Shown here piece by piece: positions 8,280 to 15,637 of a DNA stretch of 41,297 nucleotides (position 1 is the first letter of the stretch; every line of letters begins with the position of its first letter). The position numbers and the translations under genes were made by a program. The notes below the pieces were generated by a model. The model saw only the letters and a program-made list of their open reading frames with translations, did not search any database and was not told the DNA's origin. This DNA is from Pseudomonadota bacterium (lineage in GTDB: Bacteria; Pseudomonadota; Gammaproteobacteria; Burkholderiales; Burkholderiaceae_F), in NCBI GenBank assembly GCA_029778535.1, contig JAKOQB010000039.1, positions 1-41,297 on the forward strand, given 5' to 3'.

Positions 8280-8293
8280 TTGATGCCCCTCAA
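8280..8293 (+). promoter_or_regulatory. FNR-type box TTGAT-N4-CTCAA upstream of GYD gene
   Basis: TTGATGCCCCTCAA matches nine of ten informative bases of TTGAT-N4-ATCAA. A -10-like GAACAT (8315-8320) begins after 21 nt. The predicted start near 8327 gives a 20-nt leader containing the GGAGG ribosome site of the gene at 8347, consistent class II geometry. Confidence 0.7.
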
Positions 8294-8346
8294 GTTGTGC
8301 CGCGGGCAGAGTCGGAACATCGGTTCGAGTCTGCGACGGAGGTTCC

Positions 8347-8652
8347 ATGCCACAGTTCATCATGCTCACCCGCGTTTCGGTCGAGTCGCTGAGCCAGCCG
8401 AAATCGCTGGAGACGCTCGAGCGCCACGCGCTCGACGCGATCCGCAAGGCCTGTCCGCAGGTGGAATGGATCGGCAACTATGCGATCGCGGGGCCGTTCG
8501 ATTACGTCGACATCTTCAGCGCCCCGGACCTCGAGACGGCGATGAAGGTGTCGGCGCTGATCCGCAGCTACGGGCACGCGCACACGGAGCTCTGGCCCGC
8601 GGTCGAATGGAAGCGTTTCAAGGATCTCGTGCACCAGATTTCCAAGGGGTAG
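8347..8652 (+). CDS. GYD-domain small protein
   Basis: 101-residue protein of the GYD-domain family (ferredoxin-like alpha/beta dimeric barrel fold). Typical features are [11 protein letters not shown] as strand 1 and [19 protein letters not shown] as the central GxYD-like strand, with the tyrosine-aspartate pair in FDYVD. The end contains [17 protein letters not shown]. The family's biochemical role is unknown. A strong GGAGG ribosome site precedes the ATG. It is the first gene behind the FNR-type box at 8280 and is followed after 16 nt by another small gene, likely cotranscribed. Confidence 0.82.
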   Translation: MPQFIMLTRVSVESLSQPKSLETLERHALDAIRKACPQVEWIGNYAIAGPFDYVDIFSAPDLETAMKVSALIRSYGHAHTELWPAVEWKRFKDLVHQISKG

Positions 8653-8668
8653 CCGCACCGGAGGACGT

Positions 8669-8899
8669 ATGCCCATCCATCTGCCCGAGGTCGGCGCGCC
8701 CGACCCGGAAAAGAAGACGTCACCGATCCTCGACGAGGACGAGATCGAGGAAGCCTCGCTCGACCTCGAACTGGAAACCGGTGCCTGCTACTACAACGGA
8801 GTGGCTTATCCGATCGGCCAGTGGGTGCGCAGCGGCTCGGAACTGCTGCACTGTGAAGAGCGCGGACTGTGGGTGCGCCGGACCGAGATCCCGGTCTGA
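8669..8899 (+). CDS. 76-residue acidic protein, DUF1496-like
   Basis: Starts at 8669 behind a GGAGG site, 16 nt after the GYD gene. An acidic, probably disordered N-terminal half (DEDEIEEASLDLELE) is followed by ACYYNGVAYPIGQWVRSGSE and LLHCEERGLWVRR. The CYYNG-AY-xG pattern with a second cysteine resembles DUF1496-type domains, small modules of unknown function often in exported proteins. No signal peptide is seen here, so it is probably cytoplasmic. Assignment to DUF1496 is tentative. Confidence 0.65.
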   Translation: MPIHLPEVGAPDPEKKTSPILDEDEIEEASLDLELETGACYYNGVAYPIGQWVRSGSELLHCEERGLWVRRTEIPV

Positions 8900-8912
8900 T
8901 CCGCCGGACGAT

Positions 8913-9224
8913 TCATTCCGGCGCGTGATCGAGGTGCCAGCGCCGTCCCAGGTAGGCGGCCACGTTCAGGTCCGCGCCCGGCGTTGTGAACGTCCACGCC
9001 GGTGTTCCCGCGGTCAGTCGGGCGAGTTTCTTCCGCCGCAGGTTGACGTCCTCCGGGAGGAGGCCGCGTGCGCGCAGCGCCTCGGCTTCCCGTGCATGGG
9101 TCGCGTCGCCCCGGTAAAACAGCCATTCGCGCACGAACGCATCCTGCATCCGCTCCAGTTCGGCACCGAGTGCCGGCGTCATCGGCGGCGGCTGATCCGT
9201 TGCCGATTCCGCATCGGCCGTCAC
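8913..9224 (-). CDS. Hypothetical protein, 103 residues
   Basis: Not recognised. The frame starts at a GTG (9224) or at an internal ATG (9182, 89 residues). It has a helix-forming N-terminal half (LGAELERMQDAFVREWLFYR) and a middle with many Arg/Leu residues. The C terminus TPAWTFTTPGADLNVAAYLGRRW ends near the stop of the convergent gene at 8899. The ribosome site is weak for both starts. It points toward the preceding HPF gene with a 54-nt gap and may belong to the same minus-strand transcript. Confidence 0.55.
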   Translation of the reverse strand: MTADAESATDQPPPMTPALGAELERMQDAFVREWLFYRGDATHAREAEALRARGLLPEDVNLRRKKLARLTAGTPAWTFTTPGADLNVAAYLGRRWHLDHAPE

Positions 9225-9278
9225 GATCAGCCAGTCGCCGCGCAGGCGAGGTACACGTGCGGCTCGATCATGCGGCGG

Positions 9279-9824
9279 TCAGGCCACCTTGTGCTTGCCG
9301 ACGCTGACGCGCTTGGCCTGTGGCCCCTCGTCCGCCATCTCTTCGATGAACCGGACCGGCATGCCGGGTTGCAGGCGTTCGAACGGCGGCGTCACCACGT
9401 TCTCGCGGCTGAAATACAGCTCGCGCCCGTCGGCGGTCGCGATGAAGCCGAAGCCGTCCGCCGCGAAGATGCGCGCGACCGTGCCGTGCTGCGGCACCTC
9501 GTGCCGCTTGACGTCGCCGCGCTGCTCGCGCAGCGCGTCCTCGATCTGGCGCCGGGCCGAATCGAACGCGTCGCGCACGGCGACGTGCGGGTCTTCGTCG
9601 CGATCGAGGTTCACGGCAATCTCGTGGCCGGGCACCCGCACGTCGATGCGCACGTTGAACTGTCGACCCTGCTGGTGATGCCGGTTGACCTCCTCGACGG
9701 TCACGCGGCAACTGACGATCCTGGGGTGGAACTTCTCGAGCTTCTCGGCGTGGCTGCGGATGTCCGCCTCGAGCGCGGCCGAGTGCTCGAAGCCGCGCAT
9801 CGTGATCTGAAGTGGAACTTGCAT
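9279..9824 (-). CDS. HPF/RaiA ribosome hibernation domain fused to a cold-shock domain
   Basis: 181-residue cytoplasmic protein. Residues about 1-105 form an HPF/RaiA-like domain: MQVPLQITMRGFEHSAALEA, then KLEKFHPRIVSCRVTVEE and IDVRVPGHEIAVNLD. Residues about 112-178 form a cold-shock/OB domain: GTVARIFAADGFGFIATADG with RNP1-like GFGFI, then LYFSREN. HPF-type proteins dimerise or silence 70S ribosomes in starvation, and the cold-shock domain suggests RNA binding during the same response. The start is fixed by a very strong AAGGAGGG site six bases before ATG 9824. No good FNR box lies upstream. The degenerate HPF piece at 3027-3248 is a paralogue. Confidence 0.9.
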   Translation of the reverse strand: MQVPLQITMRGFEHSAALEADIRSHAEKLEKFHPRIVSCRVTVEEVNRHHQQGRQFNVRIDVRVPGHEIAVNLDRDEDPHVAVRDAFDSARRQIEDALREQRGDVKRHEVPQHGTVARIFAADGFGFIATADGRELYFSRENVVTPPFERLQPGMPVRFIEEMADEGPQAKRVSVGKHKVA

Positions 9825-9964
9825 CGCTGACCCTCCTTTCGTTGATCGCCACATCGGCCGCGCGGCCCACGGCGGGTGCCGATGCGTTCCGGGCGCGAAC
9901 CGCCGCAGTCGCTGCGCCGGGCTTGCCTAGCCGACGATCGCGACGCGCAGTCGCATGGCCCGCC

Positions 9965-10474
9965 TCAGCGGGTCCACAGCACGCGCAGCAGGTTTTCTTC
10001 CTTGTTGTAGTGATATTCGAGCTCGCCCTTGTACGCGGCGTGCACCGCCTCGCCGATGTCGCGCGCCAGATGCGTGTCGGTGGTGGTGATCAGCACGCCG
10101 TCGTCGACGTCCTCCACCGCCATGATGCGTTCGAGCGGATGCTCGGCCTTCTCGTGCTGCTCGCGGTTGCGTGCCAGGTGCATGATGTCGTCGCGGTGGG
10201 TGCGGAAGAATTCCCCCTTCAGCGTCACGTAGCCGGCCGGGAAGCGATCGCGGATCCGATGGCACGCCGGACAGATTTCCTCGTGCGCGCCCGCCGGCGC
10301 CGGCAGCCATTGCCACCGGCCGTCGTGATAGATCGCCGCGCACTCCGGGCAGCGGGTCGGCTCGGGCAGCTTCTTCTTCGACTTGTAGCTGTCGTGCACC
10401 AGTTCGTCGCGCAATTCCTCCCGCCGCAGCGGGCGCCAGCCGTCGCGTGTCGCTTTCATTTCGGCGTCCTTCAT
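9965..10474 (-). CDS. BCAM0308-family protein with zinc ribbon
   Basis: 169-residue protein matching the BCAM0308 family, named after a Burkholderia cenocepacia gene. A zinc-ribbon-like set, CPECAAIYHDGRW...CPACHRI, lies at about residues 42-72. A central KGEFFRTHRDDI helix follows. The C-terminal half, ITTTDTHLARDIGEAVHAAY and LEYHYNKEENLLRVLW, is a compact alpha/beta unit related to domains in ribosome-associated stress proteins. The function is not established; the gene habitually sits in stress and low-oxygen gene clusters. It lies 55 nt downstream of the DUF504 gene on the same strand. Confidence 0.82.
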   Translation of the reverse strand: MKDAEMKATRDGWRPLRREELRDELVHDSYKSKKKLPEPTRCPECAAIYHDGRWQWLPAPAGAHEEICPACHRIRDRFPAGYVTLKGEFFRTHRDDIMHLARNREQHEKAEHPLERIMAVEDVDDGVLITTTDTHLARDIGEAVHAAYKGELEYHYNKEENLLRVLWTR

Positions 10475-10529
10475 CGATTCGCCTGCAGTTCAAACATAAT
10501 CGCGTCCGCAAAGCGGCAGATGACGCCGA

Positions 10530-10793
10530 TCAGGTCGACGTGTGGCAGCGCTGCCAGATCAGTTCGCCGTTGCGCCAGACCTCGCGCACGCGGTGCAGCG
10601 GCACGTCGTGTGCCGATCCGTCCGCTGCGACCGCCGTGAACGAGAAGCGGTTTGCGGGATCGAACGCGACGCGCGCAAGCGGCACGCGCACGATGCAACG
10701 CTGCACACGATCGTGGTAGCCGAGAACGAACTCGGCGTGCCCGAACTCCGGGTCCCAGCGGATCCGGTCGAGCCACCGATCGATCGGGAACAT
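10530..10793 (-). CDS. DUF504 / MJ1316 RNA cyclic-end recognition domain protein
   Basis: 87-residue single-domain protein. RIRWDPEFGHAEFVLGYHDR and IVRVPLARVAFDP, followed by VPLHRVREVWRNGELIW, are hallmarks of DUF504. Pfam calls this the MJ1316 domain, predicted from comparative genomics to recognise RNA with cyclic-phosphate ends in RNA repair systems. The ATG at 10793 lies inside the 3' part of the Prim-Pol frame, out of phase with it. RtcB and archease, which act on 2',3'-cyclic-phosphate RNA ends, are encoded about 21 kb away in the same window. Function in this organism is inferred only. Confidence 0.85.
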   Translation of the reverse strand: MFPIDRWLDRIRWDPEFGHAEFVLGYHDRVQRCIVRVPLARVAFDPANRFSFTAVAADGSAHDVPLHRVREVWRNGELIWQRCHTST

Positions 10794-11575
10794 TCGCGCT
10801 CGTGCAGCCGCGCGATGCTCTGCACGACCTGCGCGACCTCGTCGTCCGGCAGCGGCGGCCGGCAGCGCATGCGGTTCCACGCCAGCAGCAGTTCGAGCGC
10901 GACCTGCGCATCGACGCCGTGCCACAGCAGATGCCCCGTCAGCGACGCCAGCGTCGAGTTGCGCTCGCCCTCGGGCACGCCCGCGCGCACGAGGTTGCGC
11001 CAGTGCGCGAGCCCGTGCCCCGCGTGCGCGGTACGCGTGCAATCGAACAGCCACCGCGGCAGCGGTGCCGGCGGCGTCTGGTCCGGTGCGCCGCCGGGCG
11101 CCCATGCGTAGCGCCGCCCGCTCGGATGCAGCGACGGCGGCGCGACCACGCTGCCGCCTTCGGCGCGCAGATCGATGCCGGGTCGCAGGCCGGCGCGGTT
11201 GCGCAGCGCCGGCGCTTGGCGCGCGAAGTACAGGTGGCGTTCGCCGCCGCCGGTCACCGCCTCGACCGTGGGCGGCAGCGCACCGTGCTCGGCTTCGAGC
11301 GCGGCCAGGCTCTGCAGGCCGCCGTGTGAAGCGTCGATATCGAGCACGACGAGCTGCGACACCGCGCCGGTCACGATGCCGACGTTGGCGTCGGGCCAGC
11401 GCGCGAACCACGCGGCGATCTCGTCGGCGCCGGCGCGCCGCTGGTGGAACTCGTGCCACGCGGCGAGCGGGCGCTTGCCGCGCGGCTCGATCGGAATCAC
11501 CGACCAGCCGCGCGCGGCCAACGCCAGCGCCGCGTCGCGTGGCGTGCGCAGCGGTTCGGCCCGGCGCGGTGCCAT
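10559..11575 (-). CDS. Bifunctional DNA primase/polymerase (Prim-Pol) with PriCT-like C-terminal domain
   Basis: 338 codons from ATG 11575, which follows a GGAGGAAG ribosome site. The Prim-Pol core has GWSVIPIEPRGKRPL, the metal-binding LVVLDID, and GGGERHLYF with its catalytic His. GIDLRAEGGSVVAPPSLHPSG is typical of archaeo-eukaryotic-primase-superfamily Prim-Pols. A PriCT_1-like helical segment follows (RNSTLASLTGHLLWHG...PPLPDDEVAQVVQSIARLH, about residues 205-260). Homologous sequence seems to end near ARLHERE. The remaining roughly 80 residues, rich in Ser, Arg, Thr and Cys, coincide with the DUF504 gene in another frame, so the natural stop may have been lost or a frameshift may have occurred. 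It has no helicase domain or phage genes around it, so a repair or stress-replication role is possible. Confidence 0.82.
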   Translation of the reverse strand: MAPRRAEPLRTPRDAALALAARGWSVIPIEPRGKRPLAAWHEFHQRRAGADEIAAWFARWPDANVGIVTGAVSQLVVLDIDASHGGLQSLAALEAEHGALPPTVEAVTGGGERHLYFARQAPALRNRAGLRPGIDLRAEGGSVVAPPSLHPSGRRYAWAPGGAPDQTPPAPLPRWLFDCTRTAHAGHGLAHWRNLVRAGVPEGERNSTLASLTGHLLWHGVDAQVALELLLAWNRMRCRPPLPDDEVAQVVQSIARLHERECSRSIGGSTGSAGTRSSGTPSSFSATTIVCSVASCACRLRASRSIPQTASRSRRSQRTDRHTTCRCTACARSGATAN

Positions 11576-11701
11576 CGTCACTTCCTCCGGCGCGGCAGCA
11601 TGCGCCGAATCAGCCCGTGAAGTCCGATCGACCGCCGACCGTATCCCGAACGTGACTTTCGCCACTTCATGGGCATGCCCGCGGAACTCGATCGATGGCG
11701 C

Positions 11702-11722
11702 CGAATCGAACCGCTCGATTCG
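11702..11722. promoter_or_regulatory. Perfect 8-bp inverted repeat in divergent promoter region
   Basis: CGAATCGA (11702-11709) and TCGATTCG (11715-11722) flank ACCGC. The element lies in the 275-nt gap between the divergent Prim-Pol and lipoprotein genes, in which no gene is seen. It could be an operator; the cognate regulator is unknown. Confidence 0.4.
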
Positions 11723-11850
11723 AACAAGGCGCGCAAAGCCATTGCAGCCCGACTATGCGTTCATGACGATGCACCGGCCTGCGATTTGTCACGCTGGGCG
11801 CGCCGTCCCCGATTAATCTTTCATTGAAGTTTGGCGCAAGGAGCGGAGTC

Positions 11851-12477
11851 ATGTCAGCGACAACACATCGAAGATTCGCGGCACTGCTGGTCGTCCTCGC
11901 CGCGGCAGCGCTCGCCGGCTGCGCGACGACAACCCGCCTCGATGGCCAGTGGTCGAATCCGCAGTTCGAAGCGGCAAGGATCACCGGCAAGGTGCTGGTG
12001 GTCGGGCTGACGCGCGACGAAACGGTGCGCCGGCTGTACGAAGACGACATGGCGGCGCAACTGACCGCGCGCGGCGTGTCCGTCGTGCGCAGCTACGAAG
12101 TGATGCCCGCACCGCTGAGCGCGCACAGCGGCGCGCAGATGCTGGCCGAGGCGCGCCGCATCGGCGCCGCCGACATCCTGTCGAGCGCGCTGGTATCGCG
12201 TGAGCGCGTACAGCGCGTGTATGTCGAGCCGACGCCGACATGGTGGGGCTGGGGCTACGACGGCTGGTACGGCCACTACTGGCCCTACGCGATGACGACG
12301 ACCGAGGTGCGCGACTACGATCGCTACGTCGTCGGCACCAGCCTGACCGATGTCGCGAGCGGCAAGATCTTCTGGACCGCGCGCACGGTGACAGAGTCGC
12401 CCGACACGATCGGGCGCGAGATCAAGGGCTTCGTCAAAGTGGTCGTCGACGCGATGAGCAGGGCGAACCTGGTCTGA
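11851..12477 (+). CDS. Putative lipoprotein, 208 residues
   Basis: A signal peptide with lipobox (LLVVLAAAALAGC, cleavage before Cys at about residue 24) predicts a membrane-anchored lipoprotein. The mature part has ITGKVLVVGLTRDETVRRLYEDDMAAQLTARGVSVVRSYEVMP followed by GAADILSSALVSRE. This arrangement recalls the nucleotide-free alpha/beta fold of CsgG/LptE-type lipoproteins (inference). A tryptophan/tyrosine-rich loop (TWWGWGYDGWYGHYWPY) follows. No family could be named. The ATG at 11851 follows AAGGAG; an in-frame ATG at 11824 precedes that site and is unlikely. It heads a probable operon with a second lipoprotein and an FtsH-type protease. Confidence 0.8.
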   Translation: MSATTHRRFAALLVVLAAAALAGCATTTRLDGQWSNPQFEAARITGKVLVVGLTRDETVRRLYEDDMAAQLTARGVSVVRSYEVMPAPLSAHSGAQMLAEARRIGAADILSSALVSRERVQRVYVEPTPTWWGWGYDGWYGHYWPYAMTTTEVRDYDRYVVGTSLTDVASGKIFWTARTVTESPDTIGREIKGFVKVVVDAMSRANLV

Positions 12478-12498
12478 TTCACGGCAAGGAGGGGTGCG

Positions 12499-12966
12499 AT
12501 GCAGGCATATCGATGGACGGTTTTGGCCGCGCTGTGCGCGGCGGCGGTGACGGTGGCGGCCGGCTGCGCGACGCCGCCGACGCGCGAGCAGCAGGGCATG
12601 GTGGTCGGCGGTTTGCTCGGCGGCTTGCTCGGATCGACGGTGGGCGAAGGTCACGGCAAGACCGCGGCGACGATTCTCGGTGCACTGGCGGGGGTGGCGA
12701 TCGGCGGCTCGATCGGCCGCTCGATGGACGAGACCGATCGGCTGAAGACCGCGCACGCGCTGGAAACGGTGCGTACCGGCGTGCCGTCGCGCTGGCGCAA
12801 TCCCGACACCGGCAACCAGTACACGGTCGTGCCGACGCGGACCTATGAAGGCCCGCAGGGGCCGTGCCGCGACTACACGGTCGACGCGGTGATCGGCGGG
12901 CGCAATGAAACCCTGCACGGCACTGCGTGCCGGCAACCCGACGGTACCTGGCGCACCGCCGGCTGA
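12499..12966 (+). CDS. Glycine-zipper lipoprotein, 17-kDa surface antigen type (RT0821/Lpp0805-like)
   Basis: 155 residues with a lipoprotein signal ending AAGC. A glycine-zipper segment follows at about residues 35-75 ([15 protein letters not shown] and [18 protein letters not shown]). The C-terminal domain, [20 protein letters not shown] and CRDYT...[10 protein letters not shown], is characteristic of the rickettsial 17-kDa antigen-like outer-membrane lipoproteins. These are thought to help envelope integrity. It starts 21 nt after the previous lipoprotein, with AAGGAGG before the ATG, and is followed 25 nt later by the FtsH-type gene. Confidence 0.85.
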   Translation: MQAYRWTVLAALCAAAVTVAAGCATPPTREQQGMVVGGLLGGLLGSTVGEGHGKTAATILGALAGVAIGGSIGRSMDETDRLKTAHALETVRTGVPSRWRNPDTGNQYTVVPTRTYEGPQGPCRDYTVDAVIGGRNETLHGTACRQPDGTWRTAG

Positions 12967-12991
12967 CGATTGCACGCGCGCGGAGACCTGG

Positions 12992-14842
12992 ATGGAAAAG
13001 AAGACCCACATCAACGTCGCGTACGTGATCTTCGCGATTTTCGCGGTGCTGATCCTGCAGAACCTGTGGGTCAGCATGCGCGCGATCCAGCCGCTCGCCT
13101 ACAGCGAGTTCGTCACGCAGCTCAAGAACGGCAATGTCGACTCGATCGCCATCAGCGCCGACGCGATCCAGGGCACGCTGAAGAAGCCGCTGCCCGACGG
13201 CCGCAAGGAGTTCGTCACCACGCGCGTCGATCCGGCCTTTGCCAGCGATCTGGAGAAATACAACGTCAAGTTCACCGGCGTGATCGAGAACACGTTCTTC
13301 AAGGACCTGCTCGGCTGGGTCGTGCCGACGCTGATCTTCTTCGGCATCTGGTTCTTCGTCGTGCGCCGCATGCAGGAGCGCGGCGGGCTGGGCGCGGGGC
13401 TGCTGTCGATCGGCAAGAGCAAGGCCAAGGTGTACGTCGAGACCGAGGTCAAGGTGACGTTCGAGGACGTCGCCGGCGTCGACGAGGCGAAGGACGAGCT
13501 GCGCGAGGTAGTCGGGTTCCTGAAGGACCCGCAGAAGTACGGCCGGCTCGGCGCGCGCGTGCCGAAGGGCGTGCTGCTGGTCGGTCCGCCGGGCACCGGC
13601 AAGACGCTGCTGGCGCGCGCGGTCGCGGGCGAGGCGGGCGTGCCGTTCTTCTCGATCAACGGCTCCGAGTTCGTCGAGATGTTCGTCGGCGTCGGTGCCG
13701 CGCGCGTGCGCGACCTGTTCGAGGAAGCGCGCAAGAAGGCGCCGGCGATCATCTTCATCGACGAGATCGACGCCCTCGGTCGCGCGCGCGGTGCGTTCGG
13801 TCTCGGCGGCCACGACGAGAAGGAGCAGACGCTCAATCAGTTGCTCGCGGAACTCGACGGTTTCGACCCGCGCGTCGGCCTGGTGCTGATCGCGGCCACC
13901 AACCGGCCCGAGGTGCTCGACCCGGCGCTGCTGCGCGCCGGGCGCTTCGACCGGCAGGTTCTGGTCGATCGGCCCGATCGCGTGGGCCGTGTGCAGATCC
14001 TCAAGGTGCACGTGCGCAACATCAAGGTGGCGCCCGAGGTGGATCTCGACCAGATCGCCGCGCTCACGCCGGGATTCTCGGGCGCCGATCTCGCCAACCT
14101 CGTCAACGAGGCGGCGCTGCAGGCCACACGGCGCGGCCGCGACGTGGTCGGGCAGGAGGATTTCACGCTGGCGATCGAGCGCATCGTCGCCGGACTGGAG
14201 AAGCGCAGCCGGCTGCTGAACCCGAAGGAGCGCGCGGTTGTCGCGCATCACGAGATGGGGCACGCGCTGGTCGCGCTGTCGCTGCCCGGCAGCGATCCGG
14301 TGCAGAAAGTATCGATCATCCCGCGCGGCATCGGCGCGCTCGGCTACACGCTGCAGCGGCCGATCGAGGACCGCTACCTGATGGCGCGCAGCGAGCTCGA
14401 GAACAAGATGGCGGTGCTTCTGGGCGGCCGCGCGGCCGAGCAATTGGTTTTCGGCGAATTGTCGACCGGCGCCGCGGACGACCTGGCCAAGGCTACGGAA
14501 ATCGCGCGCGCGCTGGTCGCACGCTACGGCATGGACGCCAGCGTCGGCCCGGTCGTCTACGAGTCCGAGCGGCAGAAGTACCTGGAAATCGATGCGCTGG
14601 TGCAGCCGCGGCACGGGTACTCGGAGCAGACCGCGCGCGAGATCGATCTCGCCACGCGTGCGCTGGTCGAGTCGGCGCTCGCCAAGGCACTCGACATCCT
14701 GAATCGGAGCCGCGCGCAGCTCGAGCGCGGCGCGCAGTTGCTGCTCGAGCGCGAGACGCTGAGCGAGCAGGATCTGAAGGCGCTGCTCGCGCAGCCGCCC
14801 GCGCGGGTCACCGCCGAAGCGCCGCAGCCGGCGCTCGCCTAG
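12992..14842 (+). CDS. FtsH-type membrane AAA+ zinc metalloprotease (accessory copy)
   Basis: 616 residues. A transmembrane helix at about 9-29, a periplasmic domain at about 30-107 and a second helix at about 108-125 precede the AAA+ module. Walker A GPPGTGKT is at 198-205, Walker B IIFIDEID at 253-260, and the second region of homology ends with R315 and R318. The M41 protease domain follows with HEMGH at 420-424, where Met replaces the more usual Ala of HEAGH. FtsH hexamers extract and degrade damaged membrane proteins. Its position behind two lipoproteins, not in the usual rlmE-ftsH setting, suggests an extra stress-dedicated copy. The start at 12992 places the cytoplasmic MEKKT just before the first helix. 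Confidence 0.93.
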   Translation: MEKKTHINVAYVIFAIFAVLILQNLWVSMRAIQPLAYSEFVTQLKNGNVDSIAISADAIQGTLKKPLPDGRKEFVTTRVDPAFASDLEKYNVKFTGVIENTFFKDLLGWVVPTLIFFGIWFFVVRRMQERGGLGAGLLSIGKSKAKVYVETEVKVTFEDVAGVDEAKDELREVVGFLKDPQKYGRLGARVPKGVLLVGPPGTGKTLLARAVAGEAGVPFFSINGSEFVEMFVGVGAARVRDLFEEARKKAPAIIFIDEIDALGRARGAFGLGGHDEKEQTLNQLLAELDGFDPRVGLVLIAATNRPEVLDPALLRAGRFDRQVLVDRPDRVGRVQILKVHVRNIKVAPEVDLDQIAALTPGFSGADLANLVNEAALQATRRGRDVVGQEDFTLAIERIVAGLEKRSRLLNPKERAVVAHHEMGHALVALSLPGSDPVQKVSIIPRGIGALGYTLQRPIEDRYLMARSELENKMAVLLGGRAAEQLVFGELSTGAADDLAKATEIARALVARYGMDASVGPVVYESERQKYLEIDALVQPRHGYSEQTAREIDLATRALVESALAKALDILNRSRAQLERGAQLLLERETLSEQDLKALLAQPPARVTAEAPQPALA

Positions 14843-14875
14843 CGGTCGCGGGCGATCGGGCGGCGCGCGCGCCCG

Positions 14876-15637
14876 TCACAGCCGCGACTTCGCGAACTCG
14901 CGCACGCGCTGTTGCGTGTCGGCGTCCGCGAACATCGCGGCGGCGGCGTCGGCCTCGTAATCCAGCGCCGCGGCGAGCCGGTCGCTGCCTTGCCCGGTCA
15001 GCGCGCGCTTCAGCCGTGCCGTGGCAGCGGCTGATCGCGCCGCCACCGTGTGCGCCATTTCGAGCGCGGCCGCAAGCATCGACTCCTTTGGCACCACGCG
15101 ATTGACGAGGCCGAGCCGTTGCAACGCGTGCGCGTCATGACGCTCGCCGAGCACGATCAGTTCCATCGCGCGCTGGTGGCCGAGCGCCTGCGGCAGCAGG
15201 TAGGTGACGCCGCCGGTGACGAAATGACCCAGCGCCATCTCGGGAAAGAATGCGACGAGGTCATCGGCGGCGACCACGAGGTCGCAGTTCAGCATCCATT
15301 CGAGCCCGCCGCCGACCGCGTAGCCGTGCGCGGCGCCGATGACGAGCTTGTCGCCGAACATGAGGTCGCGCGAGATTCTCTGGATGTGGTCGACGTGCTT
15401 TGCGATCGATTCCGGGTTCGCCGCCTGATCGTCGAACTCCTTCAGGTCGTCGCCGGCGCAGAAAGAGCGGCCGGCGCCGGTCAGCACGATCGCGCGCGCA
15501 TCGCGGTCGGCCTGCGCGGCGGCGAGCGCCGCACGCAGGTCGACCATCAATGCGCCGCTGATCGCATTGAGCCGCTCGGGCCGGTTCAGGGTGACGATGC
15601 GGACCGGGCCGTCCGCGCTCAGAGTGGCGTAACTCAT
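14876..15637 (-). CDS. Enoyl-CoA hydratase/isomerase family protein
   Basis: 253-residue crotonase-fold enzyme. Oxyanion-hole segments are RSFCAGDDLKEF and AHGYAVGGGLEW. The catalytic-region glutamate is in AFFPEMALGHF. Typical reaction: syn addition of water to a 2-enoyl-CoA, or a related hydration or isomerisation. The ATG at 15637 overlaps the stop of the upstream CoA ligase (ATGA), so both are made from one transcript. This pairing recalls CaiC/CaiD-like ligase-hydratase couples, but substrate cannot be told. The C terminus ends AKSRL, the usual length. Confidence 0.9.
   Translation of the reverse strand: MSYATLSADGPVRIVTLNRPERLNAISGALMVDLRAALAAAQADRDARAIVLTGAGRSFCAGDDLKEFDDQAANPESIAKHVDHIQRISRDLMFGDKLVIGAAHGYAVGGGLEWMLNCDLVVAADDLVAFFPEMALGHFVTGGVTYLLPQALGHQRAMELIVLGERHDAHALQRLGLVNRVVPKESMLAAALEMAHTVAARSAAATARLKRALTGQGSDRLAAALDYEADAAAAMFADADTQQRVREFAKSRL

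Noticed and set aside
9842..9855. TTGATCGCCACATC as an FNR box for the HPF-cold-shock gene
   Set aside because: Only one half-site matches and it is too close to the gene start for class II geometry.
10559..11575. Prim-Pol as a sign of an integrated plasmid or phage
   Set aside because: There is no integrase, helicase, replication origin or phage gene nearby, and base composition matches the surroundings.
12479..14614. 711-codon frame antisense to the lipoprotein and FtsH genes, plus a second 711-codon frame on the + strand
   Set aside because: Both lack domains and follow the third-position GC bias of the real FtsH gene, whose motifs are complete.
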